A stretch of DNA of 64,000 nucleotides from the NCBI GenBank assembly GCA_025024175.1, contig QCXZ01000042.1, forward strand, positions 7,457,501 through 7,521,500. The letters run 5' to 3'. The DNA is from Rhyzopertha dominica (taxonomy: Eukaryota > Arthropoda > Insecta > Coleoptera > Bostrichidae). The notes under the pieces were generated by a model. The model was not told the DNA's origin. It saw nothing but the letters and a program-made list of their open reading frames with translations, and did not search any database. The position numbers were made by a program, and so were the translations under genes. Positions 51,141 through 63,119 of the stretch are shown here, piece after piece. Each line of letters opens with the position of its first letter. Position 1 is the stretch's first letter.

Positions 51141-51416
51141 TCATTGAAATTGCTGTATACAGTGCCTGAATCGAGGGTGATTTTGAATCTGCATGCGGTT
51201 AGACAAATCTTTAACCAAGCCAGTAAACCATGCTGGGGTGTCAAAAAAGCTCGAATTCAAATACCGGATGTTACGGATTTCTTGCTGAGCGATCGCTGTC
51301 CTAGAATTTCTTGCTGCTACATCTTCATTAGGGGCGTCCTCCTTCGTTGCTAATGTAGCAACTTCCTGAGGAGTTTTGTTCTTCTTTGACTTGCGATTTT
51401 TAAACTTCTTTTTCAT
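51141..51416 (-). CDS. Small lysine-rich hypothetical protein
   Basis: An ATG at 51416 opens a 91-residue frame ending at 51141. It starts MKKKFKNRKSKKNKTPQEVA, a strongly basic N-terminus, continues with an acidic/polar middle, and ends with DTPAWFTGLVKDLSNRMQIQ and a short tail. The frame stays open another 42 codons upstream of this ATG, where an alternative ATG lies at 51542. Composition is balanced and unlike the random AT-rich ORFs around it, which is the main reason to list it. I do not recognise the family. It is divergently placed 0.6 kb from Aos1. It could be a small gene, one exon of a larger one, or a transposon gag-like remnant. Confidence 0.35.
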   Translation of the reverse strand: MKKKFKNRKSKKNKTPQEVATLATKEDAPNEDVAARNSRTAIAQQEIRNIRYLNSSFFDTPAWFTGLVKDLSNRMQIQNHPRFRHCIQQFQ

Positions 51417-51994
51417 CGTAAGAAAATAAATGTAAAACGGAAACCTAGAGTTATTCCTATAAAACTGACATAATAACGTAATTGAAACTGACAAATCAGA
51501 GATATTTCGTGTAAATAATTGAATAAACGCGCTAGTGTCCATGGTGCCATCTATAATTTATTTCTTACGTCAATAATTCCAGTGATTACCGGTAGAAGCA
51601 GCACAAACAAGGTTAGATTTTTATATCCACGTTGTCAATTATATCGGCTTGGCTGCTACATCATTAGTTGGCAACAATATAACATTGAAGTTGTTTTAAT
51701 TAACTAAGAGATGATTACAAATATCCGTTTAGTTAGTTAATTGAATCCAGATATCCATAACTATAAACCACATACATTTCAGAAAACAAATTCGTTCCTA
51801 TTTATATCTTGTATTAATTTGGCAACACCGACTCGTAAGTCAACGTCAAACTTTCAAAGAGGACGCGTTTGGCGTTTGTATCCCACCTAACCTAAATTCG
51901 TCATCAAACAGCAACTTAAAATTTATAAAGCCGATTATTATACGGTGCTAAATTCCATAATTTGATATCTTGCTCTTACTAATAAATTACCGCA

Positions 51995-53831
51995 ATGGCC
52001 GACACTGAATTATCAGCTGTAGAAGCTGAACTTTACGACCGGCAAATCAGGCTGTGGGGCATCGAATCTCAGGAAAAGTAAAGGTTTGATTTTTTTTCAA
52101 GCAGCATTAATAGTGTTTGTACCTTTGGCAGGTTACGTGCTGCAAATGTTTTGCTCATTGGAGCACGAGGACTGGGATCGGAGATAGCCAAAAACATACT
52201 GCTCTCCGGAATCAATTCACTCACCATTCTGGATAATGGTGATGTGACTGAAGAGGAGCAACTCAAGAACTTTTTCATACCTCGAAGTGCTATAGGAAGT
52301 AAAGTAAGTAGCTAAGCTTGAGCGAAGCATGTCAGTTTTTATGTGATAATATAAAATATAGCAGAAGCTGGTGAACCTTTAATAAAAGAGCTTTGCCTTT
52401 TTGTTACCATCACAAAGATCTTCTTCGTTATTTACTGAATGAACCTCATATTGTTTGTTTAACTTAAATTTTTAGAGTATATAACTACATTATAATTTAG
52501 TTGGTAGCACGAATTATGAACTATAAATCCGTATTCGTTAATGGAACTGTAGAGGCTTTTTTTATGTTCTTTACAATCTTATTTTTAAAAGAATGCAGAA
52601 TTGTTAACTAGATTATTTGTTTTCTACAGTACCTTGTGTTAGGTTCACAAAGTGTCTATATTGTAATCTACTATGTCAATGTACCATTTACTTTGGTGCT
52701 ACTTTTGTACCTGATTTGCTGTTTCCACATTATTAAGCTTTATTTGATACCTACACACTTCTTACCTTATCGACCATAAAACATTGAGCAAAGTGTAATT
52801 ATATACCAAAAATTCTTAAATAGAAAGTGTAAAACGTGTCAGCAAACATGTAACCCCTGAAGACAATATTTAGTGGGTTCTCTTTATTATTTTGTCTTGC
52901 TTAATGTATGTATTGAATTAATCTGCATTTATTTCAGATTGTCGAGGCTATTTTGCCCAAGGCACAAGCTTTAAATCCTCTGGTGAAAATCATTCCTGAT
53001 ACAGATGATCCTACGTCGAAGGATACAAAATTCTTCGAAAAATTCAGCATCATTGTTGCAACAGGAATAAAAAGCAGCCTAGTTCTTAAGATTGATAAAG
53101 TGTGCAGAAGTAATAACATCAAATTTATATGTGGGGATGTTTTTGGTATGTTTGGGTACACATTGGCCGATTTCCAAGAACATGAATATTTTGAGTAAGT
53201 ACACACACTTGATCACTTGTCTCAAAAATATCATGATATTTTACTACATAAATAATATTTGTTTTCAGAGATCGAGTGCAATTGGCGTCGAAAAAGAGAG
53301 ATCGCGATGGTAAAGTAGTGCAGAGTTCTGAAAAAACTACTGTTAAAGTGGTCGGAAAATTTCAATACCCTCCTTTAAACAAAGTTCTAGTTCTTCCTGA
53401 TAGCAAACAGAAAATTGAGCCAATAAAAAAGGTGAAAAGGAGAAACGATTTTTTCTATCTGATGCTTGGTAAGTTTAACAATCCAATTCTGGAAAGTTTT
53501 CATCCTCTAAATCTTTGCTTTTACAGTTTTGATTGAGTTCCGTAACAAGACCGGACGAAACCCGTCATATTCAAAGAAAGAAGAAGATATCAAGCTTCTG
53601 CAAACCATCAAAGAGGAGGTATTCAACCTGTATGAAGTGAGCATGGATAAAATTGGCGATGAAGTGTTTAATTTGATCTTTGAGGAAATTGCATCAATCT
53701 GTGCAGTTGTTGGAGGTGTAATTGCACAGGAAGTGATAAAGGCAGTGTCACACAAGGAAGTGCCAATCAATAATATCTTTTTGCTCGATCCGTTTACTTA
53801 TAATGGTAAAGAAGAATGTGTTGGTGTGTAA
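51995..53831 (+). CDS. Aos1: SUMO-activating enzyme subunit 1 (Aos1/SAE1)
   Basis: Five exons: 51995-52077, 52132-52303, 52938-53194, 53269-53468 and 53527-53831, all with GT...AG borders and matching phases. They give 338 residues, close to human SAE1 (346). The protein starts MADTELSAVEAELYDRQIRL, the classic E1-like opening (YDRQIRLWG). The ThiF/adenylation-type Rossmann motif VLLIGARGLGSEIAKNI lies at about residues 34-50. The KNFF segment (LKNFFIPRSAIGSK) and the C-terminal VGGVIAQEVIKAVS helix of the pseudo-symmetric E1 domain follow. SAE1 pairs with Uba2 (SAE2) to adenylate SUMO and pass it to Ubc9. SAE1 itself lacks the catalytic Cys domain, as here. The introns are short except the second (634 bp). 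A complete housekeeping gene. Confidence 0.97.
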
Positions 53832-53884
53832 AGCATATTTCTCATTTTATATACTTTAAATAAGCTCCACTTTGTATTATTTTA

Positions 53885-53890
53885 AATAAA
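53885..53890 (+). terminator. Polyadenylation signal, Aos1
   Basis: AATAAA 54 bp after the stop codon, followed by a GT-rich stretch. Confidence 0.7.
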
Positions 53891-53984
53891 TAGTGTTTGT
53901 AAGCAAAAGATTTTGTTCTCATTGTTTTTTGTGACAAACAACGGTGTAAAGATTTAGTTCTTTGAGTGTGGTATGCCATTATTA

Positions 53985-54480
53985 CATAACTAGACTTACT
54001 CCACAGCAACTGGACCTGTGTCGATCCACTTTGTGTAAGATTTTACAGAAAGATCTTTTATGATCTTAAAAATCCAGTTGCATATGTTTGTTGAATGGGC
54101 CAAAAACAAAAAGAATTTGTTCAATAATAAGGCTCATTTTTGACTGTGAGTGTGAATGTGAAGAAGCAAAATTATCAGATTTGTAGTAAAGCGAATTCAG
54201 AGGACATTATTGAGAGGCTATTACAAGCACAAAAAATTATTGTTTTGTGGCCTTCATGGATGGGTGGGCCCATATTTTTTAAAAGATAGTGCTATAATCA
54301 ATGGAAAGCACAACAGATCCAATAATGTAGACATCATAATGTGATGTGTGATTTGCCCTCCATGATTATATGATTTGACATCAATTGCTAGCCTGCACGG
54401 ATAAACCACAGACATACAATATGGAAGCCAACATTCGCCATTACATATGTATTTAATTTGTAGGAAACAATTTAAGTAAA
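53985..54480 (+). mobile_element. Decayed mariner-type transposase
   Basis: Successive pieces are LTQQLDLCRSTLCKILQKDL-like, FVEWAKNKKNLFNNKAHF (normally 'FxxWAxxxLxxxxxFxxKIIFSDEAHFWLNG'), YKHKKLLFCGLHGWVGPYFL (normally 'xxxVTVWCGFWAGGIIGPYFF') and SAIINGKHNRSNNVDI. Multiple stops occur. It lies directly behind the Aos1 3' end. Confidence 0.6.
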
Positions 54481-56799
54481 AATAAATAATAATCCGCTTT
54501 ATTAAAGTGGTTCAAATACTTTTTGAAATGGATTTTATAACACTGTTTCTAACTTAAAAAAAATACAAAAGATGGGACGAAAAGAGCTATCTCGTCATGT
54601 GAAAAAAGAGCAAACAGAATGTGTAACATATGAACATTGTCATGCTGGAGAAGTATAATCAATAAATCATCACTGCCCATCAAGAAACATGATTTGTATT
54701 GTTTGTTAAATAAACAGTATAGTAACTTAGGTTCAAACTATTTGTTTTTTCTAATAATATAGTACCGCATATGTAAATTTCTCCTAATTTTTGTATTACT
54801 TTACAAATTATTTCTGCACATTGTCTTCATTTTATCAAGTTACTGCCAAAATACCTAAGTAAAATGCAATCTCAAAAGCATATTGTTAGTAAACGTTCTA
54901 GAGTAAAAGTAATACTAGTATGAATTGAAAAAAATGCTTTTGGGGTAACATCTCCAACTGCAACAACAAACGACTTAAAATTGTTTATGTACTAATAATA
55001 AAATTGAATAAAACTGCAGGGGATATTCCTGCTTAGCATGTAGTAAGAATGCACTCCCATATTTGAATATGCAGAGGTAAAATTCTGTAAAAGAGTAAAT
55101 GTAGTTTTTCCAAAAATCTCAAATATGTAATAAATCAAAAGTTCAATATCACAGTATTCTTTCATTCAGATGAGAGTTTAATAACCACAAATATATACAT
55201 GTACATCTATTTTCTATTATATAAAAAGGAATAATATACAAGTGTGAAGGTTATTTTGCAAAACTATAATATCCAGGTGTAAACAATCTAACATTGGTCC
55301 AACTACAGAATGGAACATCACCTATACTGACATCAGGAAACGAATAGTGTTACTGAACAAATCGTTTGGTGTTAATTGTCAAACAAGGTAAATGTAATTA
55401 AAAAATAACTGTATTAGTTTTCCCTGTTAATAAAATGTGCCATCCTGCTAAAAATAAATTTAAAATAACCTTAATTAATGAAGCAAGTCACTTTGTTCAG
55501 TACCAATTTCCAGGGAAATTAGTATTAGAAAACAGCAAGAGCTAAAAGTAGTAAATAGACTAAAGGAGTAACTTATTTGGGAAAATAATTCATAGAAGCG
55601 TGCAATACCTACTTAAAGTATAGGTATAGCTACAGGTAACCGGCATTTTAAATAGGTACAGTTACTTAGTCCCAAGTAAATTAATTCAAATGTACTGGTG
55701 AATGAAGATTTAGAAGTTATCATCTGTACTTGAGTACCTATATATACATAAAACACACCCTTGGATGTTTAATGCACATTTTGAAATTAATTTTTACTAG
55801 GTTTATTATTTTATATTGTAGCAACTCTTTTTATTAGAATTTGACACCAATATGTTACCCTTACCACAAATTAATACTGAATAGAAATTTAGCAAACTGA
55901 AGCTTTGGGGGGCATAAGTGTTTCCTTAGTACCCTCCACCCCCTGTGGATCTGTGAGTTCTTAATCTAACAAGCAAGTACTAGATATACTAAAAAATTCA
56001 ACACATTTGTACAAAATCAGGAGTATTATGTACTTTTTACTCGATTAACGGCCTTTGCGTTTAAAATGGTTCTGGCGGAGGAAACCTTTGCTCATGTCGA
56101 AAGAATTCAGTATTTTTATTTTTAGAATTGGAAATTACACATTACACATTCAGAACTCGAATTCTTCAAATGCTAAATGTTCCTAATGAAAAACCTACTA
56201 CCAAATTCGTTATTATAGTAGCTTTTTGTTTCGTTTTTTTTTAAATTATATTTGATCTGGAAATCGGACTTTGAATATATCGACTGCAATTGCATGTTTA
56301 CTAAAAATTACGTCTTTAAAGTCTATGATGCATCACTTATATAACGGGTATTGAAAAAATGTCACATAAATAAACCCAACTTGGCAGGTATCCCAAGCTA
56401 AACACTAGTACCAGTGATTTATTTTGGATTGTATCCATTTTCAAAACCATGTAATGAGAACAACATACTCACGCACATACTAAATGACGTGAGAGTGATT
56501 TATATATAGGCACTACTTTAGTTTTTCTTCATATTTGAACATATGATAAAATCCTTGCTGTTATTATACTGAACAGAGGCAAACGTGACGATTTTCATCC
56601 ATTGAAACATTAGTTAACTCCCACTATTATGACATATTGCCACCAAAATTTCTCTCGTTCGTTAAAAATAACATCCGCGACATTTGAACAACAGACTGTA
56701 AATTTCCAAGTAAACAAAAGTTAAAATTACGGGAATGGGACATTTTTAGTAGATAAAAAGGTGTGTGCACGAAAACAGAACACACGTCTTTCAAAAACT
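54481..56799. other. Intergenic stretch, no gene seen
   Basis: AT-rich, no ORF with recognisable similarity. Confidence 0.45.
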
Positions 56800-56935
56800 A
56801 CATAATAGCTTATTTTAAGACTCGGATAAAGGAATATCGAGATTAAGGGCGCAACATAGTTTATCTCGACGAAACATGGTTGGATTCGCATGAAGTTGTG
56901 AGAAAAGGTCTTAATGATGGTCTGAAACAGCTTCC
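56800..56935 (+). mobile_element. Tc1-like (LDETWxxSH type) DDE transposase fragment
   Basis: ILKTRIKEYRD, a stop, then GRNIVYLDETWLDSHEVVRK and GLNDGLKQLPS. This matches the first catalytic block of the Tc1-like group whose usual form is 'RxEGRxIVYLDETWVNxxHxxxKxW'. Only this block survives. The minus-strand ORF covering 56727-57080 is its shadow. Confidence 0.55.
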
Positions 56936-57080
56936 GAGCTACTTCTGAGAAAGACACCGACATGAGTGTCGAAACGCAAGACCAAACAAGCAGCGCGGAA
57001 AACAACATGTCATCGACAACAACCACGGAAGCCTTCAAATCATTTACATATTGTTTAATCGTACGTGTTTGTAGGTGCAA

Positions 57081-58049
57081 TTATTTAATGCCAAAAAAAT
57101 TAATCAATTACCATATAAAGGGTTAAATACAAGTATGAGATAACTTGCCAATACATTGTTTTTGCTACTTATTTCATTTCTTTGTCTACTTTTTGTTTTT
57201 GTATGTTAGCGCGTTTCCTTGATAGAGTAATTTTTTATTTGTTTAATAGCAGTCAAACTTGTATTACTCTTTTTATGTTTGAAATGACTTGGGGTCTATT
57301 GTGTATGATTTGATAACAAAACTTTTGTGAAAAATCATGATTTTAAATAGATAACAAAGTATCGCTACAAGGATAAATTAACAATACAAAACCACAAAAA
57401 AATAGTTCTGTACCATTAAAAAAAAACAAAAAAATATGCTGTTCATGCAAATTCGTTGACATACCAAAACAAAAGCAATCATTAGCAAAACTCTTGTTAG
57501 ACATTTTGGTATAAAGTTGTGTCTTAGCAGTGGCTTTATGAATTACAGCGTAGGTTAGTACGGTCTGTAAATACATTCAAAACACATTGCCGACTGGCCG
57601 ATCATTTGGTGAAAATCGGTTATGCGTCACCTATCGGTAGCTTTTCGAACTGCGATGTACTTTGGTAGGTCGGTAGTGCCGAGAACTACATTGCCGGTTG
57701 TCCAAATAAAATTTTAAGTTTTGAATGATTAATCTTTGACATATTCATTTTAGCTCCTCTACCAAGTATTATACCCGGGTGAACGGATGTATAACAATCC
57801 AGTATACAAATTATTTTTATTAATCTTATGCAATCTAAAACGATTTATCAGTGGAATTTGTTGTTAAACGTCCTAGAATACTGCTTTTGTAATCTTTAGA
57901 ACCCTGAGCTACTTTTGAAAGACAAATTAATGCCGTAAAAACCTAAATATGTGGCGGTTCAACATCCCAAGCACCCTGTATAATCACCTAAGAATAGATT
58001 CGCGAATAGTGAGAAACGAAGCGCATCTATTTCCAAAACAATATCCAAT
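57081..58049. other. Intergenic stretch, no gene seen
   Basis: Low-complexity AT-rich DNA grading into a CpG-rich zone at 58.05 kb. Confidence 0.4.
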
Positions 58050-58600
58050 CACGTGAGGGCAACCATCCACCACGCAAAGACGCACAGCACAAAACAGTTT
58101 TGGTCGCCAGACGCCGTACTTCTAAGTTTTCTATCGACAAGTGGAAAAGGACAGCACAACGTACGTCGCCAGTTTAAAAATACGGTCCGTACTGCGGTGC
58201 GTCCCGACGCCAGTCTTTCAGGGATCATTCAGAAACGTCGCAACGCGCGTTTCGCTCGAATAAAAAATAAAAGACGCGCAAGTAACCCCGCGGATCAACA
58301 GGTGGTTCCGCGGTTGTTATGGACTGAGTCGCCCGCCAGGGGTTGTGAAAGTGCCGAAATGGACCGCGACGACGACGAGGGGGTGGGCTTCATCGCCGAA
58401 AGCCACTACCTGAAGTCGCCCACGCATCAGCAGGCGATGGCCCTGCTCCAGGTGCCCTCTGGGAGGCAGGCGCGCGAATCCAGCATTTCCTCCAGCGTTA
58501 GTGATTTGGACGTTCCTATTTATTCCTCGGAGAACCTGACGACGAGGTCTTCGAGACCCGTGGAGTCGGTGAGTACCCATAAGTGCAGGGTCTGTTTGAT
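58050..58600 (+). promoter_or_regulatory. CpG-rich promoter/5' exon zone
   Basis: GC content and CpG count rise sharply between 58050 and 58600 compared with the AT-rich flanks. The zone covers the 5' UTR and first coding exon of the gene at 58359. Such a profile is typical of a broadly expressed gene's 5' end. No TATA box was identified. Confidence 0.5.
58359..58568 (+). CDS. First coding exon of an unidentified gene
   Basis: The ATG at 58359 is the first in its frame and has a good context (CGAAATGG). The exon encodes 70 residues, starting MDRDDDEGVGFIAESHYLKS and including a Ser-rich stretch (ESSISSSVSDLDVPIYSSEN). It ends in phase 0 at a strong donor, TCG|GTGAGTA. The segment is acidic and polar with no membrane segment, like the cytosolic N-terminal tail of a larger protein. 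No downstream exon was recognised up to 64 kb, so the next exon is either beyond the window or too diverged to see. I cannot name the gene. The frame is also open upstream back to 58053, but without an ATG. Confidence 0.6.
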
Positions 58601-60104
58601 TCCGAAGGGGAAAATTGCCCTATTGCTATGCGAATTGTCCATATTAAAGCTTCTCTTCTAGACGCATTCTTCAAATTTCATTCAATTTCTGATGTAAAAA
58701 TTTTTCAGGCGCAGCGCGAGAAAATTGAACGAAACATTCTTTAGAGAATTGCAGAATCAGTGTGAATCTGTATGATATGTGCTTAACCTTAATTTTGTGA
58801 GGCACGTGAGCCAATCTATTTTTGTTTCGTATATGTTGAACGGGTGTATACGTAACACAAGATTCAAATGGATAATGAAGCCGTAGATTTATATTTACGT
58901 TGTGAAAATCTCTGGATTCCAATGAGATTATTGTCATTAAGGGAATGAGAAAAATGTGTATATAACATTAAAATAAGTTGGATGTATCATAAGTGACTCA
59001 AAAAGTTCTTGCGACGATTTTATTCCATATTTGATAAAGAATGGAATGGCCATGTCGTTTAATTAAAAACTGCATTACCTACTTATTTTCAGTTTCATTG
59101 GTTATAAAAATAAACAAATTCCATATATGGAGAGAGTTTTTAGCGCAGCCCACTCGAGGTGGGAACGCTTATCTGCTTGATTTGGCGAACGTTGATAGTA
59201 GATTTCGCCTCCTAAGCATAGGATTGATTTAACGTTTTTGTTAGATAGTAGCTCATGATCCTTATGTTAACTTAACTTATTTGAAGTAGATCATTGGGGT
59301 ACTGCCGCTAGGGTCAAGGTACCTTTTTTCATACAAAATTTGATTTATTGCTTCATTGATGTTATAGAACGTGTTTTGTGAGCCTGATAAGAAATGGCTT
59401 ATTAGCTCTAACATCGTAATTTTCAATATCACGTAAAAATGTCAATACAAAAGTTGCAGAAAACTATGAGCCCACCAAATATGTGATTCAATTTTTACAA
59501 GTAAACTGTCATTTTCGAGGTCTGACACAAACTTATGTTAATACAATTCATTGTTGGATATAGCTTAATGATAGACCATTTTAAGCTTCCCAAAGATGTA
59601 AAACTTAATTTACTTAAAGAAATGTAAGAGTTATGTTCATTTTTCTGTTTTAATCTGATTTTAACATAGTTAGCCAAGGACAAATGAAAACAAATTAATC
59701 AAATGTCAATCTATCAATCCGTTATACTTCGACATTTAATTAGAGAAGCAGATTTTTAATGAATTTTTCACACTTGCAAAAACGCGATATTATCGAATGT
59801 TACATACTGCATACGGTGTAATATACAGTGTGTGCTTGCTTAGATTAAAGAGATTGTACGACAGTTTGGGAATTTATAGCTTTTTTAGTAAACCCAAGAA
59901 CACTTCGAAATCCGAAGTTTGACTTAAATAATCGAAGTAGTAGAAACAAACATTTTATACATACAAATTATCAGTCAAAACTTTGCATGCCGATGCATAT
60001 AATTTTGCAGATGTTTTAAGAATACATGGGTACAGGCGACCCACAATTTTTATTAAAAGTTCTTTTGAATAACGAAAGACGTTTCACCAAACGCAATAGC
60101 CAAA
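58601..60104. other. Probable intron/intergenic stretch, no further exon seen
   Basis: This is presumably the start of the first intron of the 58 kb gene. Only short ORFs of low similarity occur. Confidence 0.35.
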
Positions 60105-60300
60105 ACGAACATCTCTAGTTGTAGGGGAAAAAAGATTTTCCCAATTTCTGGATTGGAAAAAACGGACCAATTCCGTGCCCTTCTCGATCTCCTGATTTTA
60201 GGTTATAGATTGTTTCATACAGGGAAAAATTAAAAACACAGTTTACTACCGAAGTTATGAAATAGTGGAAGATTTTGTGTCCTGTTTTACAAAATTTAAG
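60105..60300 (+). mobile_element. Transposase C-terminal remnant, related to 60-290
   Basis: The reading DFPNFWIGKNGPIPCPSRSP then DF resembles 'FPxRWIGRxGPxxWPxRSPDLTPLDFFLWG', followed by KLKTQFTTEVMK. Bases 60174-60285 align with 99-203, sharing CTACCGAAGTTAT/CTGCCGAAGTTAT and AGTGGAAGA. Confidence 0.5.
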
Positions 60301-63119
60301 ATCAAAATATTCTATTTTTCAGGGCTAACTACATTAAAATCGTATTAAAGCAGAAAAATGTTTTTTTTAATAAGCGTATAAAGTTTGACATCGTTGGAAT
60401 GCTTACAAAAAGATCGATTTTTTTAAGTAGTAGCCAAAAATGACGTAAAGTTGAATGAATTTATTTATTTTCTTCTTCTTAAAGAAGCGAATTGCTATAT
60501 CTTTTAGAGAAAAATTGTATGACTTGACTATGAATAAACCAAGATCCATATATAACTTAGTGTTAAACATGTCTGATATTATGTCTACGAAAAGTAGCTG
60601 AACGCTCACATATCAACCTTTTCATTCACTGTGGGAAGTGGATAATTTAGCCTTTCTCCTGTATCAACACATTCTTTCAAAATATAGGCCGTATTAATTT
60701 AGAAGTTGTTGACTTTCCTGGTTATCCGTTGTTTCATTTTGAACCATGCAAAATGTTACATTGCCTGAACTATTTTCTACAGTCTAAGCAAAATAGGAAT
60801 TGAAATTCTGATAATTAGTGGAAGTATAAAAAATTATGAAATCGACGAAGGATGATTTTGGAAACAAAAGTGTATGATACGATAACCCCGAGGCCCGCGT
60901 ATTAATCTAACAAACAAAAATCTAGGAAAACGCCCAAGTGCTAAGTAATACAGAAAGTAAGAATATGTAGAAGACTAAAATGTAGATTGTAGGACATAAC
61001 ATTTTCTATAAAAAGTCAGTCGCGGTCTTTTTCTATACTCCATACGCGTCCACAGTTAACACTGGAAAACAGTGCGATTCTCCAAAAACACCAAAGCTTC
61101 TCTTTCTCTTTTATTCTTTTTTAAATTCCCATAGTTTACTCATAAATTGTTTATAAGGCTTCATTGCAATCGCTGCTCCACAACGATTTTGTTTTTCGCA
61201 AATGGAAAAATGCCACAACTGACTTTTTAGACAATTTTGTGTCCTAAATTCGCCCCCCTATTATGTACAGTCGTAGAGTTAAAAAAACGAAACGATAATA
61301 TACGTGAGATAATTTGTTTTCTACAACACTACTATATATAACACTATTAGCCGAACAAATATTGTTGCCTCGTAATACTGCCATCTTAGTTTCCTCTAGT
61401 TTGGTAAGTTTTGTTGCAAGCAGAAAGGTTTTACTACAAACCCAAAAAATCGTCTCTCTTGGAATGCTTCCTCATCATTTGTAAAAATCTGTTGCATGAT
61501 AAGATTTTTTTGGGTCTTCTCGGATTGTTCACACATATTTCTATTTCCGGGACAACAATTCCAGAATTGATCAGCATGTCCGTTTAAACGAGTCCTTTCG
61601 TCTTCATTTAGATAGAAGATATTCATAATCATTTTTAAGCATCGAAACGGTCGAAATTGTCTAAACAGTACGGCTGGCATATCGCTCAAATTTAGGTATT
61701 TGTAAAATCATGATTTTTTGCTTCTAAACCTTATATCAACACGGAAGTTCCTTCAGAATCTGAAAACGACTGACTGTTTATTTCTCTACAACGCATTAAC
61801 ATTAATCATAATGAGCCAGTTTAGGACGAAAGTGCAATTTGACTGCGCACTAAGGCATCGTACTCGCCAATTGGAACGGTTTTAAATTTGCCTCAGTTGA
61901 AGCCTCTACTGCCTACATGCACCTTTTTAGAATACCTCCGTTGAACTTGGCTGCAACCATAACAACAAATGAACCTCATGTTTGCCAGAATTACATGGTT
62001 AACTTGTACATACAACTTCGACCATATTAATGGTTATACGCATATTTTTAAATAAATGTGAAATATTTGCTTTGGTTAAATATTTTGGGTCACTCTTGCG
62101 CAGATTACTAATTCTGTTTTAGAATTAATGCAGTTCAAGGCAGATAGGTAGATTTTTTACTCTCCACCTTCTTAGAATATGTTTGGCTGTCTCATATAAA
62201 GTATTCCTCTATTGTTTTTCTGTTTCTTTTAATAAAACTTCTGCAATATTACATACCTATTCGGTAACATGTTTCCAAAATATGTTACAAGAAATTTCAT
62301 AACACGAAACAAAATAAACTATTTCCTGAAAATCTAATGCCTGAGAGTACACATATCATGTATTTTATTAGTAATATAAACCTAATATATATGTGCTATC
62401 AAAGTGTAATTTGAAATGTAAGATTCTATCTTTCTTTTCTATTTTGTCTATTGCAAATCGGCTTTATTTTTAAGTATATTTATATCTCACCTAAGGCACT
62501 TCAACAAATTAATAAAATTCGCATTACAACGACTATTGCGCATACCATGTATTATTTATCCAACATAAATTGAAGTTAGCGTGATACGATGATTCTAAAT
62601 AGTGTTTATCGATGTAATCGTGTTCAAAATGTGAATAATAACATAATATATATTGCCTGCAGCAATAACGCTTCGTTTGTAGCGTCAGGGTGTGAATAGT
62701 CAGAGGAATAATAGACTTTTATGTCAGAAAGTTAACCAGAAAGCGTTGTGTTAATGGTATATAACCTAACTACTAAAAAATTAATTTCTCAAGAGAAACT
62801 CGCTCACAAGCAATTGAAGATGTCTGGATGGGTTTGTGGTTATAATAAATTTTGTAATTCTTAGANCACAATTCATTATGTCAAAGGGCGACATGAGTGT
62901 AGGCTAAAATTCCAACAAGCGATTTCAAAGATATGTAAATTCGAAAAGAAAGAAATCTCATTGTTTGCATCTAAATTTGTTTTTTTTCTCATTGCTGGTT
63001 ATTACAAAATTGTTGTTCACCCATTTTCAGTTTCTATATTGTCAATGATTGGCTTAACTGGTTTTGAAAAACTACTGACAGTAGACGAAGATAGATCTTA
63101 TGACCCAGATGGTAACCTT
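60301..63119. other. Intergenic or intronic stretch, no gene seen
   Basis: The minus-strand ORF at 61396-61689 (97 codons) has a balanced composition but no family I recognise. The rest is AT-rich and featureless. Confidence 0.35.

Noticed and set aside
56727..57080. 117-codon minus-strand ORF
   Set aside because: It overlaps the plus-strand LDETW transposase fragment and has no recognisable similarity.
61396..61689. 97-codon minus-strand ORF with balanced composition
   Set aside because: No known domain, no splice or promoter context, and transposon debris nearby; not enough to call a gene.
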